Numbered from the stretch's first letter, positions 53,243 through 61,867 are shown. The stretch is DNA of 64,000 nucleotides from Hephaestia caeni (GCF_003550065.1 NZ_QXDC01000004.1:682001-746000); one strand, 5' to 3'. The notes: generated by a model not told the origin, from the sequence alone. Made by a program: numbers and translations.

Positions 53243-55426
53243 GTGAAGGGCATGGTCTCCTCCCGTGCCCGTGTCCTCGTGATGAATGCCGCGCTCGGCC
53301 CGCTCGATTATCGCGTGCCGCACGGGATGGAGGTTGAGCCCGGCTCGATCGTCGTCGCGCCGCTCGGCCCGCGCCAGCTCGTCGGCATCGTCTGGGAACC
53401 CGAGCGGATGCCGTCGGACGCCGAGGTCGGCGACAATCGGCTGCGCAATCTGGTGAACGTGATGCCCGCGCCGCCGCTCGCCGCGCCCTTGCGGCGGCTG
53501 ATCGAATGGACCGCGGATTATTATCTTGCCCCTGCCGCCGCGGTGGCGCGGATGACGCTCGCGTCGACCTCGGCGCTCGAAGGCGGGCGCACGATCACCG
53601 AATATCGCGCGACGGGCACGCCGCCGACACGCATGACGCCGCAGCGTGCGCAGGCGCTGGAGCGGATCGGCGACCGGCAGGGGCTGATCCGCGAACTCGC
53701 GATCGCCGCCGACGTCTCCGACGGGGTGATCCGCGGGCTCGTCAAGGCCGGGGCGATCGAAGCGGTCGAGGTCGATATCGACAGCCCCTTCCCGCTGCCC
53801 GACCCAAGCCGCGGCGTGCCGACGCTTTCGCCCGACCAGCACACGGCGGCGCAGGCGCTGATCGCGGCGGTCGAGGCGCGTGATTTCGAGCCCTGGCTGC
53901 TCGACGGCGTCACCGGATCGGGCAAGACCGAGGTCTATTTCGAGGCCATCGCCGCCGCCATCGCCGCCGGGCGCCAGAGCCTCGTCCTGCTGCCCGAGAT
54001 CGCGCTGACCGAGCCGTTCCTCAAGCGTTTCACCCAGCGCTTCGGCTGCGAGCCGGTGGCCTGGCATTCGGGGCTGCGCCAATCGCAGCGTCGCCGCGCG
54101 TGGCGGCAGATCGCCGAGGGGCAGGCGCTGGTGACGGTGGGCGCGCGATCGGCCCTGTTCCTGCCCTATGCCAACCTTGGCGTGATCGTCGTCGACGAGG
54201 CGCACGAGACCAGTTTCAAGCAGGAGGACGGCGTCCATTACCATGCGCGCGACGTGGCGGTGATGCGCGGGCTGTTCGAGAAATGCCCGGTCGTGCTCGC
54301 CTCGGCGACCCCCGCGATCGAGACTCGCCATCAGGTCGAGATCGGGCGCTACAAGGAATTGAAGCTCCCCGGCCGCTACGGCAGCGCCGAAATGCCGGAA
54401 ATCACGGGCCTCGACCTGATCGCGCACCCACCCGAGCGCGGCCGCTGGATCGCGCCGCCGCTGGTCAACGCGATCGACGAGACGCTGGCGCGCCGCGAAC
54501 AGGTGCTGCTGTTCCTCAACCGCCGTGGCTATGCGCCGCTGACCTTGTGCCGCACCTGCGGGCACCGCTTCCAATGCCCCAATTGCACCGCCTGGATGGT
54601 CGAGCACCGCCTGACGCGGCGGCTTGCCTGCCACCATTGCGGGCATATCGAGCCGGTACCGCGCGCCTGCCCCGAATGCGGCAATGAGGACAGTCTGGTC
54701 GCGTGCGGCCCCGGCGTCGAACGGATCGCCGACGAGGTCGCGGCGCTCTGGCCCGACGCCAAAGCGGCGATCGTCACCTCGGACACGATCTGGTCGCCCG
54801 CCAAGGCCGCCGAGTTCGTCCACCGCATGGAGGCAGGCGACATCGACATCGTCGTCGGCACGCAACTGGTGACCAAGGGCTATCATTTCCCCAACCTGAC
54901 ATTGGTGGGCGTGATCGACGCCGATCTCGGCCTCGAGGGCGGCGACCTGCGCGCGGCGGAGCGCACCTTCCACCAGATCATGCAGGTATCGGGGCGCGCC
55001 GGGCGCGGCGAGAAACCGGGCAAGGTGTTCCTCCAGACGCACGCGCCGGGGGCGGCGGTGATGCAGGCGCTGATCACCGGCGACGCCGACTCCTTCTACG
55101 CCGCCGAAACCGAGGCGCGGCGCGAGGCGGGCGCGCCGCCGTTCGGCCGCTATGCCGCGATCGTCGTCAGTTCGGAGGACAAGGACGCCGCGCACGACAT
55201 CGCGCTGCGGATCGCCCGCACCGCGCCCCGGATCGAGGGGATGCACGTCTACGGCCCCGCCCCCGCGCCGCTGGCGATGCTGCGCGGGCGCCACCGCTTC
55301 CGCCTGCTCGTCCACGCGCGGCGCGCGCTCGACGTGCAGGACGTGATCCGCGACTGGCTCGGCGGGCTCGACTGGAAGCCCAAGGTGCGCGTTGCGGTCG
55401 ATGTCGATCCGTATAGCTTCGTGTGA
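53243..55426 (+). CDS. priA: Primosomal protein N' (replication restart helicase PriA)
   Basis: PriA recognises stalled forks and reloads DnaB. The 727-residue protein has an N-terminal DNA-binding domain (LGPLDYRVPHGMEVEPGSIV), Walker A DGVTGSGKTEVY (about 221-232), the VVVDEAHETSFKQ box, and the zinc module CRTCGHRFQCPNC, CHHCGH, CPECGN. QVSGRAGRGEKPG is the conserved helicase motif. The priA-tal-xerC association is conserved among alphaproteobacteria. Met4 is an alternative start. Confidence 0.97.
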   Translation: MKGMVSSRARVLVMNAALGPLDYRVPHGMEVEPGSIVVAPLGPRQLVGIVWEPERMPSDAEVGDNRLRNLVNVMPAPPLAAPLRRLIEWTADYYLAPAAAVARMTLASTSALEGGRTITEYRATGTPPTRMTPQRAQALERIGDRQGLIRELAIAADVSDGVIRGLVKAGAIEAVEVDIDSPFPLPDPSRGVPTLSPDQHTAAQALIAAVEARDFEPWLLDGVTGSGKTEVYFEAIAAAIAAGRQSLVLLPEIALTEPFLKRFTQRFGCEPVAWHSGLRQSQRRRAWRQIAEGQALVTVGARSALFLPYANLGVIVVDEAHETSFKQEDGVHYHARDVAVMRGLFEKCPVVLASATPAIETRHQVEIGRYKELKLPGRYGSAEMPEITGLDLIAHPPERGRWIAPPLVNAIDETLARREQVLLFLNRRGYAPLTLCRTCGHRFQCPNCTAWMVEHRLTRRLACHHCGHIEPVPRACPECGNEDSLVACGPGVERIADEVAALWPDAKAAIVTSDTIWSPAKAAEFVHRMEAGDIDIVVGTQLVTKGYHFPNLTLVGVIDADLGLEGGDLRAAERTFHQIMQVSGRAGRGEKPGKVFLQTHAPGAAVMQALITGDADSFYAAETEARREAGAPPFGRYAAIVVSSEDKDAAHDIALRIARTAPRIEGMHVYGPAPAPLAMLRGRHRFRLLVHARRALDVQDVIRDWLGGLDWKPKVRVAVDVDPYSFV

Positions 55427-55484
55427 CGCTTGAACGCCACCCGCCGATCGTCGAAGGCGGGCAGCGGCGATAGTGAGGAATCGA

Positions 55485-57005
55485 ATGGCGCGTTTTCTGC
55501 TGATCCTGGCGATGGTGGCGGCGTTCGTGCAGCCCGCGCGCGCCGACGACATCTCAGCCGCCGCGCGCGGCGTGGTGCGCGTCGTGACGATCGCGTTCGA
55601 CGGCGATCAGGTCGGCGATTTCGGCCACGGCAGCGGCTTCGCGATCGCGCCCGACCGGATCGTCACCAACGCGCATGTCGTCGAGCTTGCCGCGCGCGAC
55701 CCTGCGCATGTCGTGATCGGCATCGTCCCCTCACAGGGCGACAGGACCTTTCGCGGCCGCGTGGTCGCCTATGATCCCGCACGTGACCTTGCCGAGATCG
55801 CGTTCGACGGCGCGCGGCTGCCCCCCGTCACGCTCTACAACGGGCCGATGAGCGACGGTGCGCAGGTGGTGGCGCTGGGCTATCCCGGCAATGTCGATCT
55901 CGCGACCGCGCAATCGGCGCTCGATTACATCACGCCCCTCTCGCCGGTGCGCTCGCAGGGCGTGTTCTCGGGCGCGCGCAGCCTGGCGGGGGTGCGTGTG
56001 CTGCTCCACACCGCCGGCATCGCGCGCGGCAATTCGGGCGGGCCGCTACTCGATCCGTGCGGGCGCGTGATCGGGGTCAATTCGGCGATCACCGGCGGGC
56101 AGGACGGCGATTCGAGTTTCGCCTTCGCGATCGCCGACAGCGAGCTTGCCCAATTCCTGCGCGAGGCCGGGCAAGCCTATCAGTCGGTCGGCACGCCGTG
56201 CACCAGCATCGAGAACCGCCTCGCCGCCGACGCCGAGGCCGCCGAGCAGGAGCGCGCCGCCGCCGAGGCCGCCAAACGCGCCCATGCCCAGGCCGAAGCG
56301 ATGAAGCAGGAGCAGGCGCTCGCCGACGCCCGCGCGCGCGAGGAACGGATCGCCGAGAATTTCATGGCGCTCGCCGCCGTGCTGCTGGTCGCGGGCGCGC
56401 TCGCGGTGGGCGGCGCCACCTTGCTCACGACGCGCGGCGAGAAGCGGCACGCGACCTGGGCGGGAATCGCGGCCGCCGCTTTCTTCGTCGCGGCGATCGC
56501 GGTGTTCTTCAGCCGGCCCGACGGCGCGGTCTCGCTCGCCACCGCCGGGCTCGCCGGCGGCACCTCGGGCGACACTGCGACACCGCCCGCGCCGAGCGGC
56601 CGCCTACTCTGCCGCTTCGTGCCCGAGCGCAGCCGCGCGACCGTCTCGAGCACCGAGGATGTGACGATCGACTGGCGCCCCAACGGCTGCGTCAACGGGC
56701 GCACCCAATATCTGCCGGCGGGCGGCACGTGGCAGCGCGTGCTGGTGCCCGATACCGAGGACACCGTCTCGGTGCTCGGCTTCGATCCCGCGACCTCGAC
56801 CTACACCGCCACGCGCTACCTGCTCGATTCGCCCGCGATGGCGGCGGCCCGCACCGCCCGCGGCGAGGAGCCCGCCGCCTGCGCCTCGGGCGACGCGCAG
56901 CGGCAGGCGCTGGCATCGCATCAGGCGGCGATCCGCGCGACGCTGCCCGCCCTGCCCAACGAGAAGCTCGTCTATCGCTGCGCGCCGGCGCCGGGCAGTA
57001 AATGA
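55485..57005 (+). CDS. Trypsin-like (S1C) serine protease with membrane-linked C-terminal region
   Basis: The 506-residue protein has a signal peptide (MARFLLILAMVAAFVQPARA) and a trypsin-like domain with His64 (VTNAHVV), Asp101 (ARDLAEI) and Ser184 (GNSGGPLLD). An Ala/Glu/Lys-rich coiled coil follows (about 210-285). Next come two membrane helices (about 293-308 and 322-340), then a 150-residue extracytoplasmic or cytoplasmic tail. No PDZ domain is seen, unlike DegP. The ATG at 55485 is preferred for its GAGGAA ribosome-binding site. The substrate is unknown. Confidence 0.85.
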   Translation: MARFLLILAMVAAFVQPARADDISAAARGVVRVVTIAFDGDQVGDFGHGSGFAIAPDRIVTNAHVVELAARDPAHVVIGIVPSQGDRTFRGRVVAYDPARDLAEIAFDGARLPPVTLYNGPMSDGAQVVALGYPGNVDLATAQSALDYITPLSPVRSQGVFSGARSLAGVRVLLHTAGIARGNSGGPLLDPCGRVIGVNSAITGGQDGDSSFAFAIADSELAQFLREAGQAYQSVGTPCTSIENRLAADAEAAEQERAAAEAAKRAHAQAEAMKQEQALADARAREERIAENFMALAAVLLVAGALAVGGATLLTTRGEKRHATWAGIAAAAFFVAAIAVFFSRPDGAVSLATAGLAGGTSGDTATPPAPSGRLLCRFVPERSRATVSSTEDVTIDWRPNGCVNGRTQYLPAGGTWQRVLVPDTEDTVSVLGFDPATSTYTATRYLLDSPAMAAARTARGEEPAACASGDAQRQALASHQAAIRATLPALPNEKLVYRCAPAPGSK

Positions 57006-57024
57006 CGCGGCGCGCGGCCGCGGC

Positions 57025-57939
57025 TCAGGTCGCGGCGACGGGCTCGACGGATGCGCCCCGCCGCATCCAGAAGGGCGCGACGAAATTGCCCTTGCGATAG
57101 GCGATCACGAGCAGCGCCACGCCGAGCGCGGTCGCGAGCACCAGCGCCGGAAGCGACGCTTCCGCGCCGAACGCGCCGCCGGTCAGCAGGTCGGAACCGC
57201 TGATGCGCGGAACGAGCAGCCCCTGCGTGTCGAGCCCCGAGATCGCGATGCCGTAAATCCCGCCTTGCGTGAAATTCCATGCCGCGTGGATGCCGACCGC
57301 CGCCCATAGACGGCGCGTGACCATGTAGATCGCACCGAGCATGATCCCCGCCTCGAGCGCGATGCAGACCGCAGCGAACCAGCTCGCATTGGGGTTGGCG
57401 AGATGCCCCGCCCCGAATAATGCCGCCGAGATCGCGAGCGCAATCCAGCTTCCGAGCCAGCGTTCGATCAGCCGGAAGATCACGCCGCGCATGATGATCT
57501 CTTCGCTGAAGCCCGAGATCAGCGCGATCCCGATCACCGGCCACAGCACCTCGGGCCCCCGCGTGCCGACCACGCGGTAGCCGCCGAACAGCGCGATCAC
57601 GCCGACGATCGCGGAGAAGATCAGGAAACCGATCAGCAGCCCCGCGCCGAGTTCGCGCGCCCAGCCCGAAAGCCCGAACGCGGTCGGCCGCCGGCGCTCG
57701 ACCAGCCACACGAAGGCGAGATAGGCGCCCGTGAAGATCGCCGCGACGACCGCGCCGAGCACAACCGCCATCGGGCCGTTTCCGTCCGCGCCGGTCGCGC
57801 GCAGCACCGTCGACACGATCGTCGCCAGCGCCCCAGCGGCCACCATGAAGGCGAGCCCGATGACGAGCAGCACCAGCGGGAAATGGACGACCTTCCAGAC
57901 GGTGCTGGACGGCGGTGTGTTCGGTCCTGTCGGCAGCAT
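57025..57939 (-). CDS. CPBP-family intramembrane metalloprotease
   Basis: This 304-residue protein has about eight membrane helices. The catalytic motifs are Glu146-Glu147 in SGFSEEIIMRG, FGAGH in the next helix, and HAAWN in VGIHAAWNFTQGG. Members process membrane peptides or serve immunity functions; Abi-type names are common. I start at the ATG at 57939 (MLPTGPNTPPSS); longer frames cross a repeat. It is convergent with the protease gene, 19 bp away. Confidence 0.9.
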   Translation of the reverse strand: MLPTGPNTPPSSTVWKVVHFPLVLLVIGLAFMVAAGALATIVSTVLRATGADGNGPMAVVLGAVVAAIFTGAYLAFVWLVERRRPTAFGLSGWARELGAGLLIGFLIFSAIVGVIALFGGYRVVGTRGPEVLWPVIGIALISGFSEEIIMRGVIFRLIERWLGSWIALAISAALFGAGHLANPNASWFAAVCIALEAGIMLGAIYMVTRRLWAAVGIHAAWNFTQGGIYGIAISGLDTQGLLVPRISGSDLLTGGAFGAEASLPALVLATALGVALLVIAYRKGNFVAPFWMRRGASVEPVAAT

Positions 57940-58017
57940 GGACGGCGTTCCCCTAGGTTCACGTCCGATCCTAGCCGTGCCGGCTCGGGCAGGAAAGCGG
58001 TTTGGAATCAGCCCCTC

Positions 58018-58095
58018 GTGCTCCTGCGAAAGCAGGAGCCCAGTGTCACGAGCGACACGTTCCATACCCTGGGCTCCTGCTTTCGCAGGAGCACG
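58018..58095. repeat. GCGAAAGC-loop hairpin pair (GTGCTCC type), copy 2
   Basis: The left hairpin is CTCCTGCGAAAGCAGGAG (58021-58038), preceded by GTG. The right is the inverse, CTCCTGCTTTCGCAGGAG (58075-58092), with CCCAG/CTGGG inside each. It is the same family as 21638-21715, with all stem pairs complete here. Confidence 0.85.
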
Positions 58096-58109
58096 ACCTT
58101 TCCATGCCA

Positions 58110-58123
58110 GGGTCCTGACCCTA
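58110..58123. repeat. GGGTCCTGACCCTA repeat at a glutathione transferase stop codon
   Basis: On the minus strand the transferase stop TAG (58123-58121) is the start of TAGGGTCAGGACCC. This is the third gene in the window with this arrangement. Confidence 0.7.
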
Positions 58124-58741
58124 GGCCGCCTCGTTCGCCAGCGCATCGTCCTTCTCGTTCGCGCGGGCATAGGCGTCGCGCGCCATCAGCCGGCCGACAT
58201 AGGCGGTGAAGGCATCGCGCTTGGGCAGCGTACCGAACTGGAGCCCCCAGCCGACCTGCGAGCCGACATAGACATCGGCGGCGGAAAAACGGTCACCGGC
58301 GATATAATCGTGCCGCGACACCGCTTGTTCGAGCACGTCGACCGCGAGATCGTAGCTGCCATAGCCGAGCATCCGGCTCTGCTCGGGGGTCGCCTCGGCA
58401 TGGAGCGCCTTGTTGGTCACCGCCTGTTCGACCGGCCCGGCGGCGAAGAACAGCCAGCGATAATAATCGGCGCGGTCGGCGATCGGCGGCGCGAGCCTGG
58501 CCTCGGGAAAGGCATCCGCCAGATAGGCGCAGATCGCCGCGCATTCGGTGACGACACGGCCGTGATGGACGATCGCGGGCACCTTGCCCATCGGGTTGAT
58601 CGCGCGATAGGCGTCGCCCTTCATCGTCGAGGCATACTCCATCACCTGCGTTTCGTAGGGCGCGCCGATTTCCTCGAGCATCCAGCGGACGATCCGCCCG
58701 CGCGATTGCGGATTGGTATAGAAGACGAGGTCGCTTGCCAT
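58121..58741 (-). CDS. Glutathione S-transferase family protein, first of two
   Basis: The 206-residue protein has the thioredoxin-like N-domain (FYTNPQSRGRIVRWMLEEIG, then INPMGKVPAIVHHGRVVTEC) and an all-helical C-domain (SRHDYIAGDRFSAADVYVG). The GSH-binding Val-Pro and Glu/Cys after the strand are present. The substrate cannot be predicted. It is expressed away from gshB. The stop codon is made by a repeat. Confidence 0.92.
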   Translation of the reverse strand: MASDLVFYTNPQSRGRIVRWMLEEIGAPYETQVMEYASTMKGDAYRAINPMGKVPAIVHHGRVVTECAAICAYLADAFPEARLAPPIADRADYYRWLFFAAGPVEQAVTNKALHAEATPEQSRMLGYGSYDLAVDVLEQAVSRHDYIAGDRFSAADVYVGSQVGWGLQFGTLPKRDAFTAYVGRLMARDAYARANEKDDALANEAA

Positions 58742-58783
58742 CGGCTCTCTCCCGATTCGATTTCAGAACATAATGAGAACGAA

Positions 58784-59668
58784 TTACGCCGCCGCGTCAA
58801 GATAGCGATGCAGAAATTCGATCGTCCGGCCCCAGGCGAGCGCCGCCGCCGCGGCGTCGTAGCGATCGGCCGAGGTATCGTTGTTGAACGCGTGGTTGAC
58901 GCCCGGATAGGTGTAGGCGCTCACGTCCTTGCCCGCCGCCTTCAACGCCGCGACCCAGGGCTCTCCGGTCGCGGCGACACGCGTGTCGAGCCCGGCATAA
59001 TGGAACATCAGCGGTGCGGCGACCTTCACCGCCTCGGCCGGATCGGGGGCCGGCCCGTAATAGCTGACCCCCGCCGCCAGCGCTGGGCCGGCGGCGACCG
59101 CGACCCGGTTCACCATCGCGCCGCCCCAGCAGAAGCCCACCACGCCGACCTTGCCGCTACCCTCTATCAGACGCAGCTTTTTGACGAGCGCAACCGTATC
59201 GGCGGTCAACGCGCCGAGATCGGCGACGCCGATCATGTCGCGCGCCTTGTCCTCGTCGGCGGGCGTTCCGCCCTGATCGCTGAGCAAGTCCGGCGCGACC
59301 GCAAAAAAGCCCGCGAGCGCGATCCGGCGCGCGATATCCTCGATATGCGTGGTGAGCCCTCGATTCTCGTGGATCACGATCACCGCGCCGCGATCGCTGG
59401 CCTGCCCGGCGACAGGCGCGGCGACATAGGCGCCGAGACGCCTGCTATCATCGACCGCATAGGTCTCGCGATCGACACGGAGCCGGGCATCGTCGGGCTC
59501 GACGACCGCCGCCGCGGCAGGCGTGGCCGCGATCCCGGCAATCAGCGCCTCGGCGGCCGCCACCGATCCGGCGAGCGCGACCATCTGCCGGAGCAAGGTC
59601 CGGCGATCGCGATGGTCATGGGTGAACGCGTCGTAGATCGCGATCGCGCGCTGACGCAGTTCCGTCAT
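58784..59668 (-). CDS. Dienelactone hydrolase family protein, probably exported by Tat
   Basis: The 294-residue alpha/beta hydrolase has the nucleophile Cys in VVGFCWGGAMV and the His in GVNHAFNNDTS. The acid lies in HYAGLDTRVAA. The N-terminus contains RRTLLRQMVALAGSVAAAEA, a twin-arginine-like signal, so periplasmic export is likely. The ATG at 59668 is chosen because the longer frame runs through a repeat element. It is not in a catechol operon, so true dienelactone hydrolase activity is doubtful. Confidence 0.88.
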   Translation of the reverse strand: MTELRQRAIAIYDAFTHDHRDRRTLLRQMVALAGSVAAAEALIAGIAATPAAAAVVEPDDARLRVDRETYAVDDSRRLGAYVAAPVAGQASDRGAVIVIHENRGLTTHIEDIARRIALAGFFAVAPDLLSDQGGTPADEDKARDMIGVADLGALTADTVALVKKLRLIEGSGKVGVVGFCWGGAMVNRVAVAAGPALAAGVSYYGPAPDPAEAVKVAAPLMFHYAGLDTRVAATGEPWVAALKAAGKDVSAYTYPGVNHAFNNDTSADRYDAAAAALAWGRTIEFLHRYLDAAA

Positions 59669-59749
59669 ATGCGGCCCTTTCCGAATCGCCTCGCGGCGGT
59701 TCGGAAGAACGTACACCGTCCGGCGCCCGGATTGAACGCCGACGCGGCT

Positions 59750-59944
59750 GTTTGGGAAATCGCGAAAGGGCGATTTCCGTTGCGGCACCGGCCCGCTCCC
59801 CCACCCGGCCACCCAGTCAGGATACGCTGTGGAAGGCCGGGTGGGGGAGCGGGCGGAAGCGCCCAAGGTTCCGGCGATGCGCAGCATCGTTGGAATGGCG
59901 CTGGAGGGCGGTGCCGCAATGCGCCCAAAGGCGCATTTCCAAAC
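59750..59944. repeat. GTTTGGGA element interrupted by a nested GCGGCACCG element
   Basis: The left part GTTTGGGAAATCGCGAAAGG and CGATTTCCG (59750-59779), and the right part AATGCGCCCAAAGGCGCATT and TCCAAAC (59918-59944), together correspond to the 56-bp solo element at 61460-61515. Between them is a 136-bp segment with GCGGCACCG/CGGTGCCGC ends. The solo copy proves the order of events: the outer element was there first. Confidence 0.8.
59782..59917. repeat. GCGGCACCG element, long form nested in another repeat
   Basis: It begins GCGGCACCGGCCCGCTCCCC and ends GGGCGGTGCCGC, the same terminal sequence as the 84-bp hairpin at 40583-40666. An extra block with GGAAGCGCCC and GGCGATGCGCAGCATCG lies on the right side. 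The central hairpin arms (CCCACCCGGCCACCCA and its near inverse) are less perfect than in the 84-bp copy. Confidence 0.75.
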
Positions 59945-59951
59945 GGGCGCT

Positions 59952-60626
59952 TCAGCGCTGGAACGGATCGACGAAGCCCTGCGGGGTCGCGGTATCGCCA
60001 TTGGCGGCGTCTTCGGCCTCGCGCGCGGCCTGTTCGCGCTCGGCGCGCAATTCGCTGATCAGCGCCTCGCGATCGCCCGCGAGCCGGTTGTCGACCGGCG
60101 CTTCGAGCCCCGCCGCCTTGCCCGCCTTGATCACCGCCGCATCCAGCTCACGCTGCGAACACAGCCCCAGCGTCACCGGATCCTTGGGGGTGATATTGGC
60201 GATGTTCCAATGGCTGCGCTCGCGGATCGCCTGGATCGTCGTCCGCGTGGTGCCGATCAGCACGCCGATCTGCCCATCGGTGATCTCGGGGTGGTTGCGG
60301 ATGATCCAGGCAATGCCGTCGGGCTTGTCCTGCCGCTTGGAAACGGGGGTGTAGCGCGGCCCCTTGGTGCGGCGCACCTGCTCGGGGCCTTTCGACATCT
60401 GGAGGCGGTAATCGGGGTCGGCCTGGCCCTTGTCGATTTCCTCGATCGTCAGTTCATGCGCGCGCACGGGATCGCGCCCCGTCAGCTTGGTCGCGGCGGT
60501 ATCGTCGGCGATCGCCTGGACCTCGAGGATGTGGAGGCCGCAAAAATCCGCGATCTGCTCGAAGCTGAGCGCGGTATTGTCGACCAGCCACGAAGCGGTC
60601 GCGTGCGGCATGAGCGGCTGGGCCAC
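59952..60626 (-). CDS. trcR: Cell-cycle transcriptional regulator TrcR (DUF1013)
   Basis: The 224-residue protein is of the DUF1013 family, restricted to alphaproteobacteria and named TrcR as a cell-cycle transcription factor. It contains ASWLVDNTALSFEQIADFCG with LHILEVQAIAD, and the DNA-binding-like TDGQIGVLIGTTRTTIQAIR (a helix-turn-helix). I start at the GTG at 60626 (MAQPLMPHAT) with AGAAGGA upstream; an ATG six codons later is an alternative. It stands 7 bp from the nested repeat. Confidence 0.88.
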   Translation of the reverse strand: MAQPLMPHATASWLVDNTALSFEQIADFCGLHILEVQAIADDTAATKLTGRDPVRAHELTIEEIDKGQADPDYRLQMSKGPEQVRRTKGPRYTPVSKRQDKPDGIAWIIRNHPEITDGQIGVLIGTTRTTIQAIRERSHWNIANITPKDPVTLGLCSQRELDAAVIKAGKAAGLEAPVDNRLAGDREALISELRAEREQAAREAEDAANGDTATPQGFVDPFQR

Positions 60627-60765
60627 GGTGGAATCCTTCTCAGATACAATAAGGGCCGCCCCTCGCGGAGCGGCCGTGCCAGGCACCCGACTTAATGCGG
60701 GCCGCGCGGCGTGGCAAGGTTTTCGCGCATATTCCTCGGCAGCACCCGCTCGAAGCAGGCACCGT

Positions 60766-61383
60766 TCAATCCCGCATCGGCACGAATTTGGGGAGCGCCC
60801 GCACCCGCGCGATCCAGGCGCCGACATGCGGATAGAGCCCGAGATCGAACCCGCCTTCGCCCGCGACATGGGTATAGGCGAACAGCGCGATATCGGCGAG
60901 GCTGGCCGCATCCCCGACGAACCAGTCGTGGAGCGAAAGGTGGTCCTCCATCTGCTGGAGCGCCGCTTCGCCTGCCAGCCTTTTGCCGGGGATCATGCTG
61001 CGCTGAAGCTCGCTCAACGCGTCGGTGCCCACCATCGTCAGCCAATAGCGCACGGTCGCGACATTGGGTTCGTGATGATATTGCTCGAAGAACATCCAGC
61101 GCAGCATATCGGCGCGCCCAAACCGGTCGCCCGGCACCAGCGCCGACCCCTCGCCCAGATAGCAGCACGCCGCGTTGCTTTCAGGCAGGAAGCGCTGCCC
61201 GACCTGAAGCACCGGAATCCGCCCGACGGGATTGATGTGTGCCAGAAACTCGGGCGTGCGCGTTTCGCCCTTCATGATATCGTATTCGACGCGCTCCATG
61301 CGAATGCCGAGCAGCGCCGCGGTGAGGCGGATCTTGTAGCAATTGCCCGAAACGGGGTCTTCGTGAAGGATCAGCTTGTCCAT
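60766..61383 (-). CDS. Glutathione S-transferase family protein, second
   Basis: The 205-residue protein has DPVSGNCYKIRLTAALLGIR at the N-terminus (the CxxxR-like active site NCYKIR) and the HINPVGRIPVLQVGQRFLPE substrate strand with Glu and Ser following. The C-domain has HDWFVGDAASLADIALFAYT. It differs clearly from the transferase at 58121. The gene's start is 5 bp from the left inverted repeat of the GIY-YIG cassette. Confidence 0.92.
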   Translation of the reverse strand: MDKLILHEDPVSGNCYKIRLTAALLGIRMERVEYDIMKGETRTPEFLAHINPVGRIPVLQVGQRFLPESNAACCYLGEGSALVPGDRFGRADMLRWMFFEQYHHEPNVATVRYWLTMVGTDALSELQRSMIPGKRLAGEAALQQMEDHLSLHDWFVGDAASLADIALFAYTHVAGEGGFDLGLYPHVGAWIARVRALPKFVPMRD

Positions 61384-61388
61384 CGTCG

Positions 61389-61419
61389 GTCATCCCCGCG
61401 AAAGCGGGGACCCATCTCC
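61389..61419. repeat. Left 31-bp inverted repeat flanking the GIY-YIG gene
   Basis: The repeat reads GTCATCCCCGCGAAAGCGGG, then GACCCATCTCC. It contains the CCCC-GCGAAAGC-GGGG hairpin and is the exact inverse of 61823-61853. It lies 5 bp from the second transferase start. Confidence 0.9.
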
Positions 61420-61459
61420 GACGAGTGCCCGCAGGTCAACGGTTGAGATCGAAGAGTGT

Positions 61460-61515
61460 GTTTGAGAAATCGCGAAAGAGCGATTTTCGAAGCGCCGAAA
61501 GGCGCACTCTCAAAC
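61460..61515. repeat. Solo GTTTGAGA element, 56 bp
   Basis: It begins GTTTGAGAAATCGC and ends GCGCACTCTCAAAC, so the 8-bp ends are inverted. Inside are two hairpins, ATCGC-GAAAGA-GCGAT and GCGCC-GAAA-GGCGC. The element overlaps the last codons of the GIY-YIG gene (stop at 61510). Confidence 0.8.
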
Positions 61516-61797
61516 GAGATCGAAGAACAAGTCGCGCCAGTCGGGATTGGCTTTCTCGATCAGGTCGATCTTCCAGGCGCGACGCCACTTCTTGATCGCC
61601 TTTTCGCGGGCAATGGCATCCTCGATATGCTCGGCCGGCTCGACATAGACGAGCGTATCGATCCCGTACTCGCGGCAGAATTTGCTGCCCTTGCCGGCTT
61701 TGTGCTGCATCATGCGTGCGGCGATGTCGGCCGTCACGCCCGTGTAGAGCGCGCCGTTCTTGCGGTTGGCGAGGATATAGAGGTAGCCGCCGCTCAT
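61510..61797 (-). CDS. GIY-YIG nuclease family protein (UPF0213-like) in an inverted-repeat cassette
   Basis: The 95-residue protein consists of a single GIY-YIG domain: YLYILANRKNGALYTGVTAD for the GIY...YIG strands, the Arg in IAARMMQHK, a central KGSKFCREYG, and the Glu in AIAREKAIKKWRRAWK. It has no added DNA-binding domain. The gene is enclosed by 31-bp perfect inverted repeats of the GCGAAAGC family. The 3' end overlaps a GTTTGAGA element, from which the stop codon derives. Members are known as predicted endonucleases; here it may act on or move the repeats, by analogy to RAYT enzymes. Confidence 0.92.
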   Translation of the reverse strand: MSGGYLYILANRKNGALYTGVTADIAARMMQHKAGKGSKFCREYGIDTLVYVEPAEHIEDAIAREKAIKKWRRAWKIDLIEKANPDWRDLFFDLV

Positions 61798-61822
61798 GTC
61801 CGTTCCCTCTCGTGCCAGAGTA

Positions 61823-61853
61823 GGAGATGGGTCCCCGCTTTCGCGGGGATGAC
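61823..61853. repeat. Right 31-bp inverted repeat flanking the GIY-YIG gene
   Basis: It is the perfect inverse of 61389-61419 and lies 14 bp from the quinone oxidoreductase stop (61868). The segment bounded by the two repeats is 465 bp. No target duplication is visible directly outside. Confidence 0.9.
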
Positions 61854-61867
61854 GCAGGCGGCGCGCG

